Of a stretch of DNA of 64,000 nt, positions 59,701-64,000 are shown one piece after another. The DNA comes from Heterohyrax brucei (taxonomy: Eukaryota; Chordata; Mammalia; Hyracoidea; Procaviidae), in assembly GCA_028571685.1 (NCBI GenBank), contig CM053142.1, positions 64,753,296-64,817,295 on the forward strand, written 5' to 3'. The position numbers and the translations under genes are program-made. The notes under the pieces were generated by a model. It saw only the letters and a list, made by a program, of their open reading frames with translations. It made no database searches and was not told the DNA's origin. Positions within the stretch are counted from its first letter, which is position 1. Each line of letters opens with the position of its first letter.

Positions 59701-62700
59701 AACTTTTAAGTTGAAGTGAACGCTCATTTTATGGTCTGAAAATCCTAGGGTCTTTAAGAATTATGTTAAATCTATTCTGTTTCTGTTCTATAAATGGAAT
59801 AACAAAGCCTGGATGACAAAACAGCCATTTACAACATGGTTTACTTAGTATTTTAAATTCATTGTTGAGACCTACCATTCAGAAAAAAAAAAGATTCCTT
59901 TCAAAATATTACTGCTCATTGACAATGCAACTAACTGGTCACTCAAGAGCTCTAGTGAAGATGTACAAGATTAATGTTGTTTTCATGCTTGCTAGCACAA
60001 CATACATTCTGTAGCTAGTGGATCAAGGAGTAATTTCAACTTTAAAGTCTTATTACTTAAGAAACACACTGTGTAGAGGTTACCCTTCAAAATAAGAAAA
60101 ACAAAAATCCCCACACATGGACCAATAAGCAATGTCACGACAAATGAAGAAAATACTGAAGTTACCAAGGATTTCATTTTACTTGGATCCACAATCAACA
60201 TCATGGACATGTCAGTCTGGAAATCAAATGACAAACTGCAACAGGGAGATCTGCTGCAAAGGATCTCTTTAAAGTGTTAGAAAGCAAAGATGTCCAAGGT
60301 CAACTGACATCACTAATCTTTTTCTGAGAGTGTTCTGCACCCCATGTTGGTGAGTGGCACATGGGGTCTTAAAAGCCAGCAGATGGCATCTAAGGAACAT
60401 CAACTGTAACGAGCCCACCTGCAGAACATCAAAGACATTGAGCTCAGGAGACAGAAGGACCCATGTGACTGGGAGACTACATCAGCAGGAGACCAGAACT
60501 AGATGGTGCCTGGCCACCACCAAAGATAGCCCTGGCAGGGAACACAACGGAGGGTCCCTGACACAGCATGAAAGAATGGGCTATATAGATCTACAGCTCT
60601 ATTAAAAAGACCAGACTTGATGGTCTGACACCCTCAAGGGTCCAATGAGAACACGGCCTCTAGTCTTGCTGCTGGCCCAGAGCATGAAGCCAACAGTTCA
60701 GACAAAGAATGGACTGGACCTGGGCACACAGTGTGATACAGGCGGTGTGTGTACTTCATGTTTTAATATATATATGAGGCTGTCCTACTGGTTTGTTTTT
60801 AGAGGGGAGACAAGAGAATGGAAGGGAGGGGAGGGGACAAGTATTGGTTAAGTGGGTACTGGAAGTAAAGAGTAGAAAGGAAGAGTCACAGGGTGAGGAG
60901 AGCAGAGAAAGTTGTAGAGGCAGGTGCTTGGGGTTCTATGCAGAAAGCTGACTTGGATTATAAACTTTCACTTAATCACAATAGTTTTTTTTTAGTATGA
61001 CCTTTTCAGCTGCAGAAGTTAGATTCAACATCTTGAGCATTTATTATTTCCACCCCCACACCACCCCAACCCCAGCAGGATAAAAAAAGAGGCAAAGATG
61101 TCACTTTAAGCACTAAGGTGCACCTGATCAAAGCCAAGGTGTTTTCAATCACTCACATGCATGTGAAAGCTGGACAATGAATAGGAAGAACAAAGAAGAA
61201 CTGATGCCCTTGAGTTATGATGTTGGCAAAGAACACTGAATATACCAAGGGCTGCCAGAAGACGGAACCAATCTACCTTGGAAGAAGTATAGCCACAAAG
61301 GTCCTTAGAAGCAAGGATGATAACACTTCAACTCACATTCTTTGGACATGTTATAAGAAGGAATCAGTCTCTGGAGAAGGACATCATGCTTAGTGTCATG
61401 GATTGAATTGTGTCCCCCTAAAAATATGTGTAGCAATTTGGCTAGGTCATGAGTCCCAATATTGCAGGATGTTTTCCATATTGTAAATCCTGCCTCTATA
61501 ATGTTAATGAGTGACGATGGGCAGCAGCTGTGTCAGTGGGGCAGGACTCAACGTGTAAGACCATACTGTGCCTTAAGGCAGTCTCTTGAGACTCAGATAG
61601 AAGGAAAGGGAAGCAAGGTGAGGGTTGGGGACCTCATATCAGCAAGAAAGCAGTACTGGGAGCAGAGGACATCCTTTGGAAAGGACCTGGGGTCCCTGTG
61701 CCTCAGAAGCTCCCAATTCAGGGGAAAACTGACAACAAACACCTTCCTCCAGAACCAAAAGAGAAAGTCTTCTCCCGAAGCTGATGCCCTGAATTTTAAC
61801 TTGTAGCCTACTGGGCTGCGACAGAATACAATTTATCTTTTTAAGCCATTCACTTGTGGAATGACTTGCCATCGACTCAACTCCGACTCACAGTGACTCT
61901 TTAAGTCAGAGTGGAAAGTCCCCCTTTGAGTTTCCAGGGAGTGCATGGCAGATTTGAACTGCCAACCATTTGGTTAGCAGACATAGCAATTAATCCACTA
62001 TGCCACCAGAGTTTCCAACTTTGCAAATAGTACATGTAAAATGCTAATACCTATATTCTTAAAGGAAGCCCACGTGGAATAGTAGTTAAGCACTACACCC
62101 ACTAATCAAATGGCTGGCAGTTTGAATCTGCCTAGTGTTCCTGGAAACTCTATGAGGGCAGTTCTACTCTGACCTATAGCGTCACTATGAGTCAGAATTG
62201 ACTAGATGGCAGTGGCTTATATCCTTAAAACAGTATTATTATATAAAGAGTTGGGGAACTAGAGCTCTTCTATGATAAAGACATTTTGCATTGAGTTATG
62301 CTGTCTGAGAGAAAGCTTCCAAAAATGCAATTTATTAGAAAATGTTCTTTAGAAAAGCCTGGCTTGCTGAATTATCTACCAGATGTTTTGACAAATTTCA
62401 TCCTCTAAGTGAAACCCGATATCTATGTGTATCATTCTACTTCAGTGCTACTCCAAAAATAGCATTTGTACACAAGGCTAAAAAGTCTACCAGACACCTT
62501 CTGCCCCGACTACAGCAGAAAGACTAATGTCAGGGCCCCTACAGGCATGTTTTTTGCCTAATGCCATTTTTATATATATAAAATGATTAATCAGGAGTAT
62601 GAATATTTTAACTCGAGAATAAAACAGCAAGAGCAACAACTTTGGTGGGCCAGTAGCCATTAAATATTTGGTTGCCTCAACCTCTTACTGGACCCATCAC

Positions 62701-63681
62701 CTTCACCAATTCTGGTCTTGGCTCACCCAAAGAAATTTCCTAAGGCTTCCCCTTCTGCCCAACTACAGTACATGACTACCTCTGCCATAAGGGTGCTATT
62801 CATAGAAGCTAGGAAGGAATAGCTAGAACACTTAGCTATGTTGCAACCAAATGCACTCTTACTATAAAACAAAATAACACAAAATCTCCCACCCATGTTT
62901 TATTTGACTCTAAGCAACAAATAGCTAAAGCTAGCAACGTGATACCGAACAAGTCCAACAGATTTTTTACTGGATACCCAGAAACATGCCAATATTTTTA
63001 TCACAGTGAAAGTCACAGTAGGGCTGATTTCCAAATTAGCTGGCTAATAAATATCTGAAAGTCGAAGCAGTGAGAAAACAGCAGAAGGCACTATCCATTT
63101 AAAGACATTGTCTTCTGGAAAGGGTACCAGAAGGAGGACCACTCAGCTGAACTCTGGCCTTGAAACTGTCACCAGCTACCTAGATGACTCCGTTACTTAG
63201 CTTCCCAGCTTAATCTTTAAAATAAAAAGGTTCATACTTATCTGAAAAGATTTATGGAATGATGAATAACGAGCTGCATAAAGTGTTTTGTGTCCCTTAG
63301 AAGAGAAACATTACATAAACTCAAAATATTTGACAATCTCCATATACATAAATATCTATAAGCATACAATATACCTTTTTAAAAGGCATTGTTGTTCAAG
63401 GAGATTTTAAATCTTGAATCTGTAGAGACGTATTTTATACATTATAAAAAGGATTTACTTCACTATTTGCAAATATATCAACTAATCCTGATCCTCAGAG
63501 CTGCAGATTTTATCATACCAATATACTAAAAACACACAACTATTAGGGAAAAAAACATACCTGCAAAGTCTATCCTGTAGCTGAATTTGGAAGTAGTAAA
63601 AGAAATGGAGCCACAAGGGTTTGTTTTGAAGCTTTTTTCGATATCTTCACTGCTAACTGAACACTGAATGTTGGTATCCGG
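25794..63681 (-). CDS. PARP11: PARP11, mono-ADP-ribosyltransferase (all but the first coding exon)
   Basis: Six minus-strand exons, join(25794..26110, 28503..28654, 38245..38375, 38453..38525, 57221..57296, 63561..63681), give 870 nt, 289 codons plus stop TGA at 25794-25796. Every intron has GT...AG ends and exon phases match throughout. The product has the second half of a WWE domain, a linker, and a PARP catalytic domain. NAD-binding His is in LFHGTSS (codon 28591-28593) and Tyr in GTYFARD (26103-26105). The residue aligned to the PARP1 catalytic Glu is Ile in IFVVFD (25851-25853), the H-Y-I pattern of mono-ADP-ribosyltransferases. From memory human PARP11 is about 331 residues, so about 42 N-terminal residues lie outside the window. 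PARP11 is known for mono-ADP-ribosylation, with reported roles at the nuclear envelope, in spermatid head shaping and in interferon signalling. The joined exons read through without a stop, so the gene looks functional. PARP12 and TIPARP are less likely: the architecture is short and has no zinc fingers, and the C-terminus ends YPEYLIDFH. Confidence 0.95.
26111..27146. other. PARP11 intron sequence, nothing further recognised
   Basis: First part of the 2392-bp intron between the last two coding exons. No repeat family recognised. Confidence 0.4.
27147..27309 (-). repeat. AfroSINE, antisense (intronic)
   Basis: Antisense copy from AAAAACCCAACCCACTGCCG to CTGCCACCAGGGATTCC. Confidence 0.85.
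27578..28387 (-). mobile_element. 5'-truncated L1: complete 3' UTR only, with target-site duplication
   Basis: An 810-bp antisense insert begins with a T run, then TTGTGATTGGAAGTATACAC, and passes the shared landmarks AGGCCAGCAGGATGACATCC (27761), TTTTAAGACCCCGGATGCCA (28218) and TGCGATACTGGGTTAAGATT. The 9-bp repeat CATAGTAAC flanks it at 27569-27577 and 28388-28396. It lies about 115 bp from the PARP11 His-exon donor, in intron. Confidence 0.85.
28503..28654 (-). CDS. PARP11: PARP11 exon: donor-loop region with catalytic His
   Basis: This 152-bp exon completes the split Arg codon with one G, encodes 50 residues from [10 protein letters not shown] to HGALFGK, and ends with the first base of a Gly codon. 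The acceptor AG is at 28655-28656 and the donor GTAATT starts at 28502. It carries the HGT motif (His at 28591-28593) that contacts NAD, and the start of the FGKG(T)YFA motif. The [10 protein letters not shown] basic patch is notable. Confidence 0.95.
28655..29066. other. PARP11 intron, nothing recognised
   Basis: AT-rich intron sequence with no family match that I can name. Confidence 0.35.
29067..29228 (-). repeat. AfroSINE, antisense
   Basis: Antisense copy from AAAAAACCAATGCCGTCGAG to CTATGCCACCAGGGTTTCTG. The GCCGTCGAGTC tail is close to consensus, so it is one of the younger copies. Confidence 0.87.
29229..30399. other. PARP11 intron, nothing recognised
   Basis: No gene or repeat family identified. 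AT-rich around 29380-29800. Confidence 0.35.
30400..30559 (-). repeat. AfroSINE, antisense
   Basis: Antisense copy from AAAAACCAAAACCCACTGCA to TAGCCACTAGCGTTTCC. Confidence 0.85.
30924..31090 (+). repeat. AfroSINE
   Basis: Plus-strand copy from AAAGGAACCCTGGTGGCTTA to TGGGTTTCATTTTGGTTTTT. Confidence 0.87.
31091..31822. other. PARP11 intron, nothing recognised
   Basis: No gene or repeat family identified. Confidence 0.35.
31828..32320 (+). mobile_element. Solo LTR (MaLR-like), 5-bp duplication
   Basis: A 493-bp element starts TGTCACTGGATTG and ends GATGACTAAGCA, with the 5-bp repeat CCAGC at 31823-31827 and 32321-32325. An AATAAA motif lies near 32248. It shares layout and motifs (CACTTGTGGTATTTCTGTT, CAGCA/CACTAGATGACTAAG) with the copies at 37365-37807 and 61394-61860. 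No internal region is present, so it is a solo LTR. The exact family name is uncertain. Confidence 0.75.
32727..32995 (+). mobile_element. hAT-type MER5/MER20-like DNA transposon fragment, split by a SINE
   Basis: Begins TAGTGGTTCTTCATCTTCAC and continues through CAGAACCCAGGCATTCTTAT to AGGTGATTTTAATATGCAGA and GTAGAGAAGCTCTGATCC, the two complementary ends of a small Charlie-like element. The 69-bp SINE at 32870-32938 sits inside it. Confidence 0.6.
32870..32938 (-). repeat. 69-bp 5'-truncated AfroSINE with 15-bp duplication
   Basis: Only the SINE 3' end is present, from the TCTACTCTGGCC block to the GTCGGATCCGACTCGACGG tail, in antisense. ACATAAGCTCCACAG flanks it at 32855-32869 and 32939-32953. 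Confidence 0.85.
33563..33693. repeat. Near-perfect 60-bp palindrome with 11-bp spacer
   Basis: Arms 33563-33622 and 33634-33693 are reverse complements at 59 of 60 positions, the one difference being at 33584. The spacer is 33623-33633 (GTCTCTCCCAT). The right arm plus spacer fits the L2 context, so the left arm looks like an inverted copy of it. A strong hairpin is predicted on either strand. Confidence 0.95.
34196..34645 (-). mobile_element. RTE/BovB, antisense, 3' and 5' ends fused
   Basis: The plus strand carries the antisense BovB 3' tip (GTTGTTAGCTGCTGTCAACC, 34205) and then, after about 34360, the antisense BovB 5' end (CAGACTGCCAGGCCTTTCTT at 34497, TTCCAGCATCACAGTGACAC at 34590). 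The whole coding middle is absent. It lies inside the L2. Confidence 0.7.
34966..35172 (+). mobile_element. MER5A-type hAT-Charlie element
   Basis: The text CAGGGTTTCTCAATCTTGGC, GGCATCCCTGGCCTCTACC and GGGGGACAAAATCACTCCCA matches MER5A in layout. It lies in the L2. Confidence 0.75.
35652..35700 (+). repeat. (AC)n microsatellite
   Basis: About 24 uninterrupted AC units, 49 bp, within the L2 3' region. The long open frames across it are artefacts of the dinucleotide repeat. Confidence 0.97.
35891..36984. other. PARP11 intron, nothing recognised
   Basis: No gene or repeat family identified. AT-rich. Confidence 0.35.
36985..37842 (-). mobile_element. Mariner-type element, first arm missing, split by an LTR
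   Basis: It shares over 300 bp with the element at 58375-58926 in opposite orientation (TTTCTGGAATGGCCATCAT, ACTGGCTAAAAACTCCCTCA, TTCCTTTCAATATTTCC, GCATAGCTTCCCAAGAGGA). Its outer end continues after the LTR at 37808-37842 (AACAATTAAGTTCATGAACG). The other terminal arm is missing. Confidence 0.75.
37365..37807 (+). mobile_element. Solo LTR (MaLR-like), 5-bp duplication, inside the mariner
   Basis: The 443-bp element starts TGTCATGGACTGAAC and ends GATGACTAAGACA. The 5-bp repeat AGCAC lies at 37360-37364 and 37808-37812. The mariner sequence is continuous if the LTR is removed. An AATAAA motif lies near 37735. No internal region remains. Confidence 0.88.
38245..38375 (-). CDS. PARP11: PARP11 exon: start of PARP catalytic domain
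   Basis: This 131-bp exon encodes 43 residues, [18 protein letters not shown] through [11 protein letters not shown], plus two bases (AG) of a split Arg codon. The acceptor is CTCCAG at 38376-38381 and the donor GTGAGA starts at 38244. The segment corresponds to the first helix of the ADP-ribosyltransferase fold, with the conserved RI..IQN..LW..F pattern. Confidence 0.94.
38376..38452 (-). other. 77-bp PARP11 intron
   Basis: Between the linker exon and the first catalytic exon only 77 bp separate donor GTAAGG (38452) and acceptor CTCCAG (38376). The other introns in the window are 2.4 to 18.7 kb. Confidence 0.9.
38453..38525 (-). CDS. PARP11: PARP11 exon: linker between WWE and catalytic domain
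   Basis: This 73-bp exon completes a Ser codon with its first T and then encodes [24 protein letters not shown] (shown as two parts: [12 protein letters not shown] and [12 protein letters not shown]). The acceptor AG is at 38526-38527 and the donor GTAAGG starts at 38452. It ends in phase 0, directly before a very short 77-bp intron (38376-38452). Confidence 0.92.
38526..39010. other. PARP11 intron, AT-rich
   Basis: No repeat family or gene recognised. Confidence 0.35.
39011..39183 (+). repeat. AfroSINE, first of three in a row
   Basis: Plus-strand copy from TGTTCTCCTGGTGGTGAAGG to TTTGCTTTCTGGTTTTT. Confidence 0.82.
39196..39361 (+). repeat. AfroSINE, second of three
   Basis: Plus-strand copy from GGGAAACTCTGGTGGCATAG to CTTGGTTTTGGTT, only 12 bp after the previous one. 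Confidence 0.85.
39365..39536 (+). repeat. AfroSINE, third of three, diverged
   Basis: Plus-strand copy in which the head is altered (CACTGGTTAAGAGCTTAACT) but the body GGGGCAGTTTTACTCTGCCC and tail are clear. Confidence 0.7.
39830..40480 (-). mobile_element. Old L1 3' region, antisense, with internal duplication
   Basis: Old L1 antisense landmarks: TGTGGGATAATTTTTAGAAA, GAATTTCTGTGTCAAAGAAT, CAGATATTGCCCAAATGCC. A block around 39980-40075 repeats the text at 40415-40525. Confidence 0.5.
40487..41080 (+). mobile_element. MaLR LTR with the start of its internal region
   Basis: LTR text from TTTCGAATTCAATGTTGTCA to TTACAGCAGCATAACTAGG (about 40487-40905), with AATAAA in AAGAAAATAAATTTC. It is followed by GAAGTGTAAGTGCTGCTCTA and GAAGTGGTTTTGGAATTGGG, which match the beginning of a MaLR internal sequence. 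This is the only LTR here with internal sequence. No coding capacity is visible. Confidence 0.6.
41283..43954 (-). mobile_element. RTE/BovB LINE, 3' part, antisense (left portion of a split element)
   Basis: From the 3' tip (GTTGTTGTTAGGTGCTGTAC) the antisense text passes the 3' UTR, the RT region and the endonuclease region, stopping at GGATGCTTACAGCTC. The minus strand still encodes pieces of RT such as [20 protein letters not shown] and [12 protein letters not shown] (42287-42577). The APE-type endonuclease lies at about 43200-43900. Many stops and indels make it inactive. The rest of the element continues at 55711-56090, after the L1 insertions. Confidence 0.85.
45005..46189 (-). pseudogene. 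L1 copy A ORF2 remnant: endonuclease domain only
   Basis: The frame starts at ATG 46187-46189. The first 117 codons are open: [12 protein letters not shown] (N of the endonuclease active site), [11 protein letters not shown] (the QETH motif with its Glu) and GAGVAILMS. Afterwards stops and frameshifts occur, and the reverse transcriptase is removed by the internal deletion. It would give no functional protein. Confidence 0.85.
46605..47534 (-). pseudogene. L1 copy A ORF1 remnant
   Basis: The N-terminal part 47256-47534 ([20 protein letters not shown]) includes a coiled-coil-like heptad stretch ([20 protein letters not shown]). The C-terminal part 46605-46928 ([36 protein letters not shown]) matches the RRM/CTD RNA-binding region. 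The frame is broken in between. ORF1p is the RNA-binding chaperone of L1. Confidence 0.82.
48278..48485 (-). repeat. Two tandem ~100-bp units in the L1 copy A 5' UTR
   Basis: Units 48278-48390 and 48392-48485 both run from TCCTAGGGCTCA(T/C)TAG to GTGTTTAGTC(T/A)GC. The first contains a further 18-bp tandem duplication (48299-48335). They may be promoter monomers. Confidence 0.8.
49480..53306 (-). pseudogene. L1 copy B ORF2 remnant (endonuclease, RT, C-terminal domain)
   Basis: Start ATG at 53304-53306. In order along the minus strand: endonuclease start ITLNV, linker (52280-52639), RT entry [20 protein letters not shown] (51856-52071), EKAFDKVQ (51386-51568), the catalytic FADD at about 51207-51218, and C-terminal [20 protein letters not shown] (50592-50801). 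Stops and frameshifts separate them. About 3.8 kb, the usual length of L1 ORF2. Confidence 0.85.
53743..54604 (-). pseudogene. L1 copy B ORF1 remnant
   Basis: Start at ATG 54602-54604 (MAPENSKNQ). The C-terminal part is open at 53743-53994 ([40 protein letters not shown]). The coiled-coil middle is broken by stops. Length is near 287 codons. Confidence 0.8.
55711..56090 (-). mobile_element. RTE/BovB 5' end, antisense (right portion of the split element)
   Basis: Starts GCCTCTCTTCTCATTTTGAG, continuing the BovB text cut off at 43954, and ends with AGCTTCCAGCATCACAGCAA and ACAATAAACTGACACACATG, the family's 5' end. The duplicated GCTCTTTCTTCT (43943-43954) and GCCTCTCTTCT (55711-55721) are the likely target-site copies of the L1 insertion. 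Confidence 0.82.
56091..57220. other. PARP11 intron, AT-rich, nothing recognised
   Basis: No gene or repeat family identified. Confidence 0.35.
57221..57296 (-). CDS. PARP11: PARP11 exon: end of WWE domain and linker
   Basis: This 76-bp exon reads (E)[19 protein letters not shown] then SISAF, with 2 bases completing the split Glu codon at its start and 2 bases (AG) of a split Ser codon at its end. The acceptor AG is at 57297-57298 and the donor GT at 57220-57219. The [14 protein letters not shown] stretch is the last strand of the WWE fold. It is separated from the next exon by the 18.7-kb intron that holds the nested LINEs. Confidence 0.93.
57297..57923. other. PARP11 intron, AT-rich, nothing recognised
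   Basis: No gene or repeat family identified between the exon and the Tigger. Confidence 0.35.
58375..58926. mobile_element. Mariner-type MITE with ~155-bp terminal inverted repeats
   Basis: A 552-bp element flanked by TA on both sides (58373-58374 and 58927-58928). It starts CAAGGTCTGATGATTAAAT, and its right end is the imperfect reverse complement. Inverted arms cover about 58375-58535 and 58765-58926. The interior (TTTTTAGCCAGTAAACAAAT) is shared with the element at 36985-37842. It cannot encode a transposase and would need one in trans. It sits in the Tigger transposase region. Confidence 0.85.
58962..59118 (-). repeat. AfroSINE, antisense, in the Tigger
   Basis: Antisense copy from AATAAAACCCAATGCCACCA to ACACTACTGGGGTTTCC. 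The Tigger text resumes after it at TAGTGAGTATGGCATGTC. Confidence 0.82.
60090..61390 (+). mobile_element. RTE/BovB 3' fragment, sense, split by an L1
   Basis: The sense BovB text 60090-60294 (ACAAATGAAGAAAATACTGA, CATTTTACTTGGATCCACAA) resumes at 61103 (ACTTTAAGCACTAAGGTGC) and ends GGAGAAGGACATCATGCTTA. The unsplit copy at 12838-13335 has these parts adjacent. Coding is broken. Confidence 0.82.
60295..61091 (+). mobile_element. 5'-truncated L1 3' UTR with possible 3'-transduced tail
   Basis: Sense-orientation L1 3' UTR (GCACCCCATGTTGGTGAGTG, GGGTCTTAAAAGCCAGCAGA) to TTTCACTTAATCACAATAG (60967-60985), then about 95 bp of unrelated sequence and a short A tail (61082-61088). GCAAAGATGTC is duplicated at 60284-60294 and 61092-61102. 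Confidence 0.8.
61394..61860 (+). mobile_element. MaLR-like LTR, 3' end truncated
   Basis: Starts TGTCATGGATTGAATTGTGT and follows the same layout as the solo LTRs at 31828 and 37365 (GAAAGCAGTACTGGGAGCAG, GGACCTGGGGTCCCTGTGCC). It stops at CACTTGTGGA, next to a SINE, lacking the TAAGACA end. Confidence 0.75.
61866..62017 (-). repeat. AfroSINE, antisense
   Basis: Antisense copy from TGCCATCGACTCAACTCCGA to CTATGCCACCAGAGTTTCC, abutting the truncated LTR. Confidence 0.82.
62062..62219 (+). repeat. AfroSINE
   Basis: Plus-strand copy from AAAGGAAGCCCACGTGGAAT to GACTAGATGGCAGTGGCTTA, 44 bp after an antisense copy. Confidence 0.83.
62220..63560. other. PARP11 intron, nothing recognised
   Basis: No repeat family or gene identified up to the WWE exon donor. 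Confidence 0.35.
63561..63681 (-). CDS. PARP11: PARP11 exon: C-terminal half of the WWE domain
   Basis: This 121-bp exon encodes 40 residues from PDTNIQCSV to KFSYRIDFA plus the first base of the next Glu codon. The acceptor AG is at 63682-63683 and the donor GTATGT starts at 63560. The preceding exon must end in phase 0. WWE domains of PARPs bind iso-ADP-ribose or ADP-ribose termini. The aromatic and basic residues of the second half are visible, but the W-W-E signature residues of the first half are upstream, outside the window. Confidence 0.92.
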
Positions 63682-64000
63682 CTTTAAGACAAACCAGAAA
63701 GTTTCATTTACCAGCTGTTCACATTAATGGCTTGGCCGCAGAAGTGGTACTGTGGTCACAGAAACAGAGAATGGAGGGACCAGGGAAACTTACTAATCTG
63801 TGCTAGTTCCCACACACAGGGAGAATCACAGGTAAACTAGCATGTTAAAAATGGCTTAAGGATTTTCAGCCAGGGCTTCAAACTAGTTCAAACTGGTTCA
63901 GCCACAGGCAGTGTAATAAAATCAGAAGAGAATCGATTTTTTCAAATTTGAGTGAAGCAGAATAATAAACAAAACGGGCAAAAATTACAGGTCCTAGCCC
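63682..64000. other. PARP11 intron upstream of the WWE exon
   Basis: Contains the acceptor and pyrimidine-rich tract of the first visible exon. The upstream coding exon(s) are not in the window. Confidence 0.5.

Larger units (their letters stand above)
57924..60085 (+). mobile_element. Tigger1 (Tc1/mariner superfamily, pogo type) DNA transposon, 5' two thirds, interrupted
   Basis: Begins CAAGCATACCTCATTTTACT after TA (57922-57923), the Tigger terminal repeat. Continues through the 5' UTR (CAACAATATTGAAATCATGC) and the start of the transposase ([31 protein letters not shown]). After insertions at 58375-58926 and 58962-59118 it goes on with CCAGCCACAACATTCTCTTA, TAAAAGTGAAAGGTGAAGCA and TGGATCAAGGAGTAATTTCA to about 60085. 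The 3' third and right terminal repeat are absent. The transposase frame is destroyed. Confidence 0.85.

Overview
The window is mammalian nuclear DNA, most likely from an afrotherian and probably an elephant. The lineage call rests on about 25 copies of a tRNA-headed SINE that I recognise as AfroSINE, several RTE/BovB LINE copies, and L1 elements with a 3' UTR I associate with proboscideans. Ancient placental repeats (MIR, L2, MER5-type hAT, Tigger1, MaLR LTRs) are also present. There is no bacterial, viral or CRISPR content, and no ordered gene cluster.

One cellular gene is present: PARP11, on the minus strand. Six exons lie at 63561-63681, 57221-57296, 38453-38525, 38245-38375, 28503-28654 and 25794-26110. 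All have canonical AG/GT borders and matching phases. They encode 289 residues plus a stop, which is everything from the middle of the WWE domain to the C-terminus. The first coding exon(s) and the promoter lie beyond the right edge. From the splice joins and reading frame the gene looks intact. A repeat-poor stretch at about 21000-25793 probably holds the 3' UTR and downstream flank.

Layout by region. 1-5000 is an old antisense L1 carrying later insertions: a 3'-UTR-only L1, an LTR-like element, a young internal ORF2 fragment and a SINE. 5000-21000 is intergenic, with SINEs, MIRs, L2 and BovB pieces and one decayed L1. 21000-38525 holds the 3' half of PARP11 and its introns, with SINEs, a solo LTR, a long L2 containing a near-perfect 60-bp palindrome, and a mariner split by a solo LTR. 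38526-57220 is the 18.7-kb intron, built around a BovB element that was split by two tandem L1s (43955-55710). 57297-63560 is another intron, where a Tigger1 was invaded by a mariner-type MITE and a SINE, followed by a BovB split by an L1 with a possible 3' transduction.

The best candidates for a second look are the palindrome, the ORF2 fragment bounded by a target-site duplication but truncated at both ends, the tandem L1-in-BovB nest, and the possible 3' transduction. No new enzymatic or defence system is visible. All repeat coordinates without a stated duplication are approximate by tens of bases, and family names come from memory of consensus sequences.
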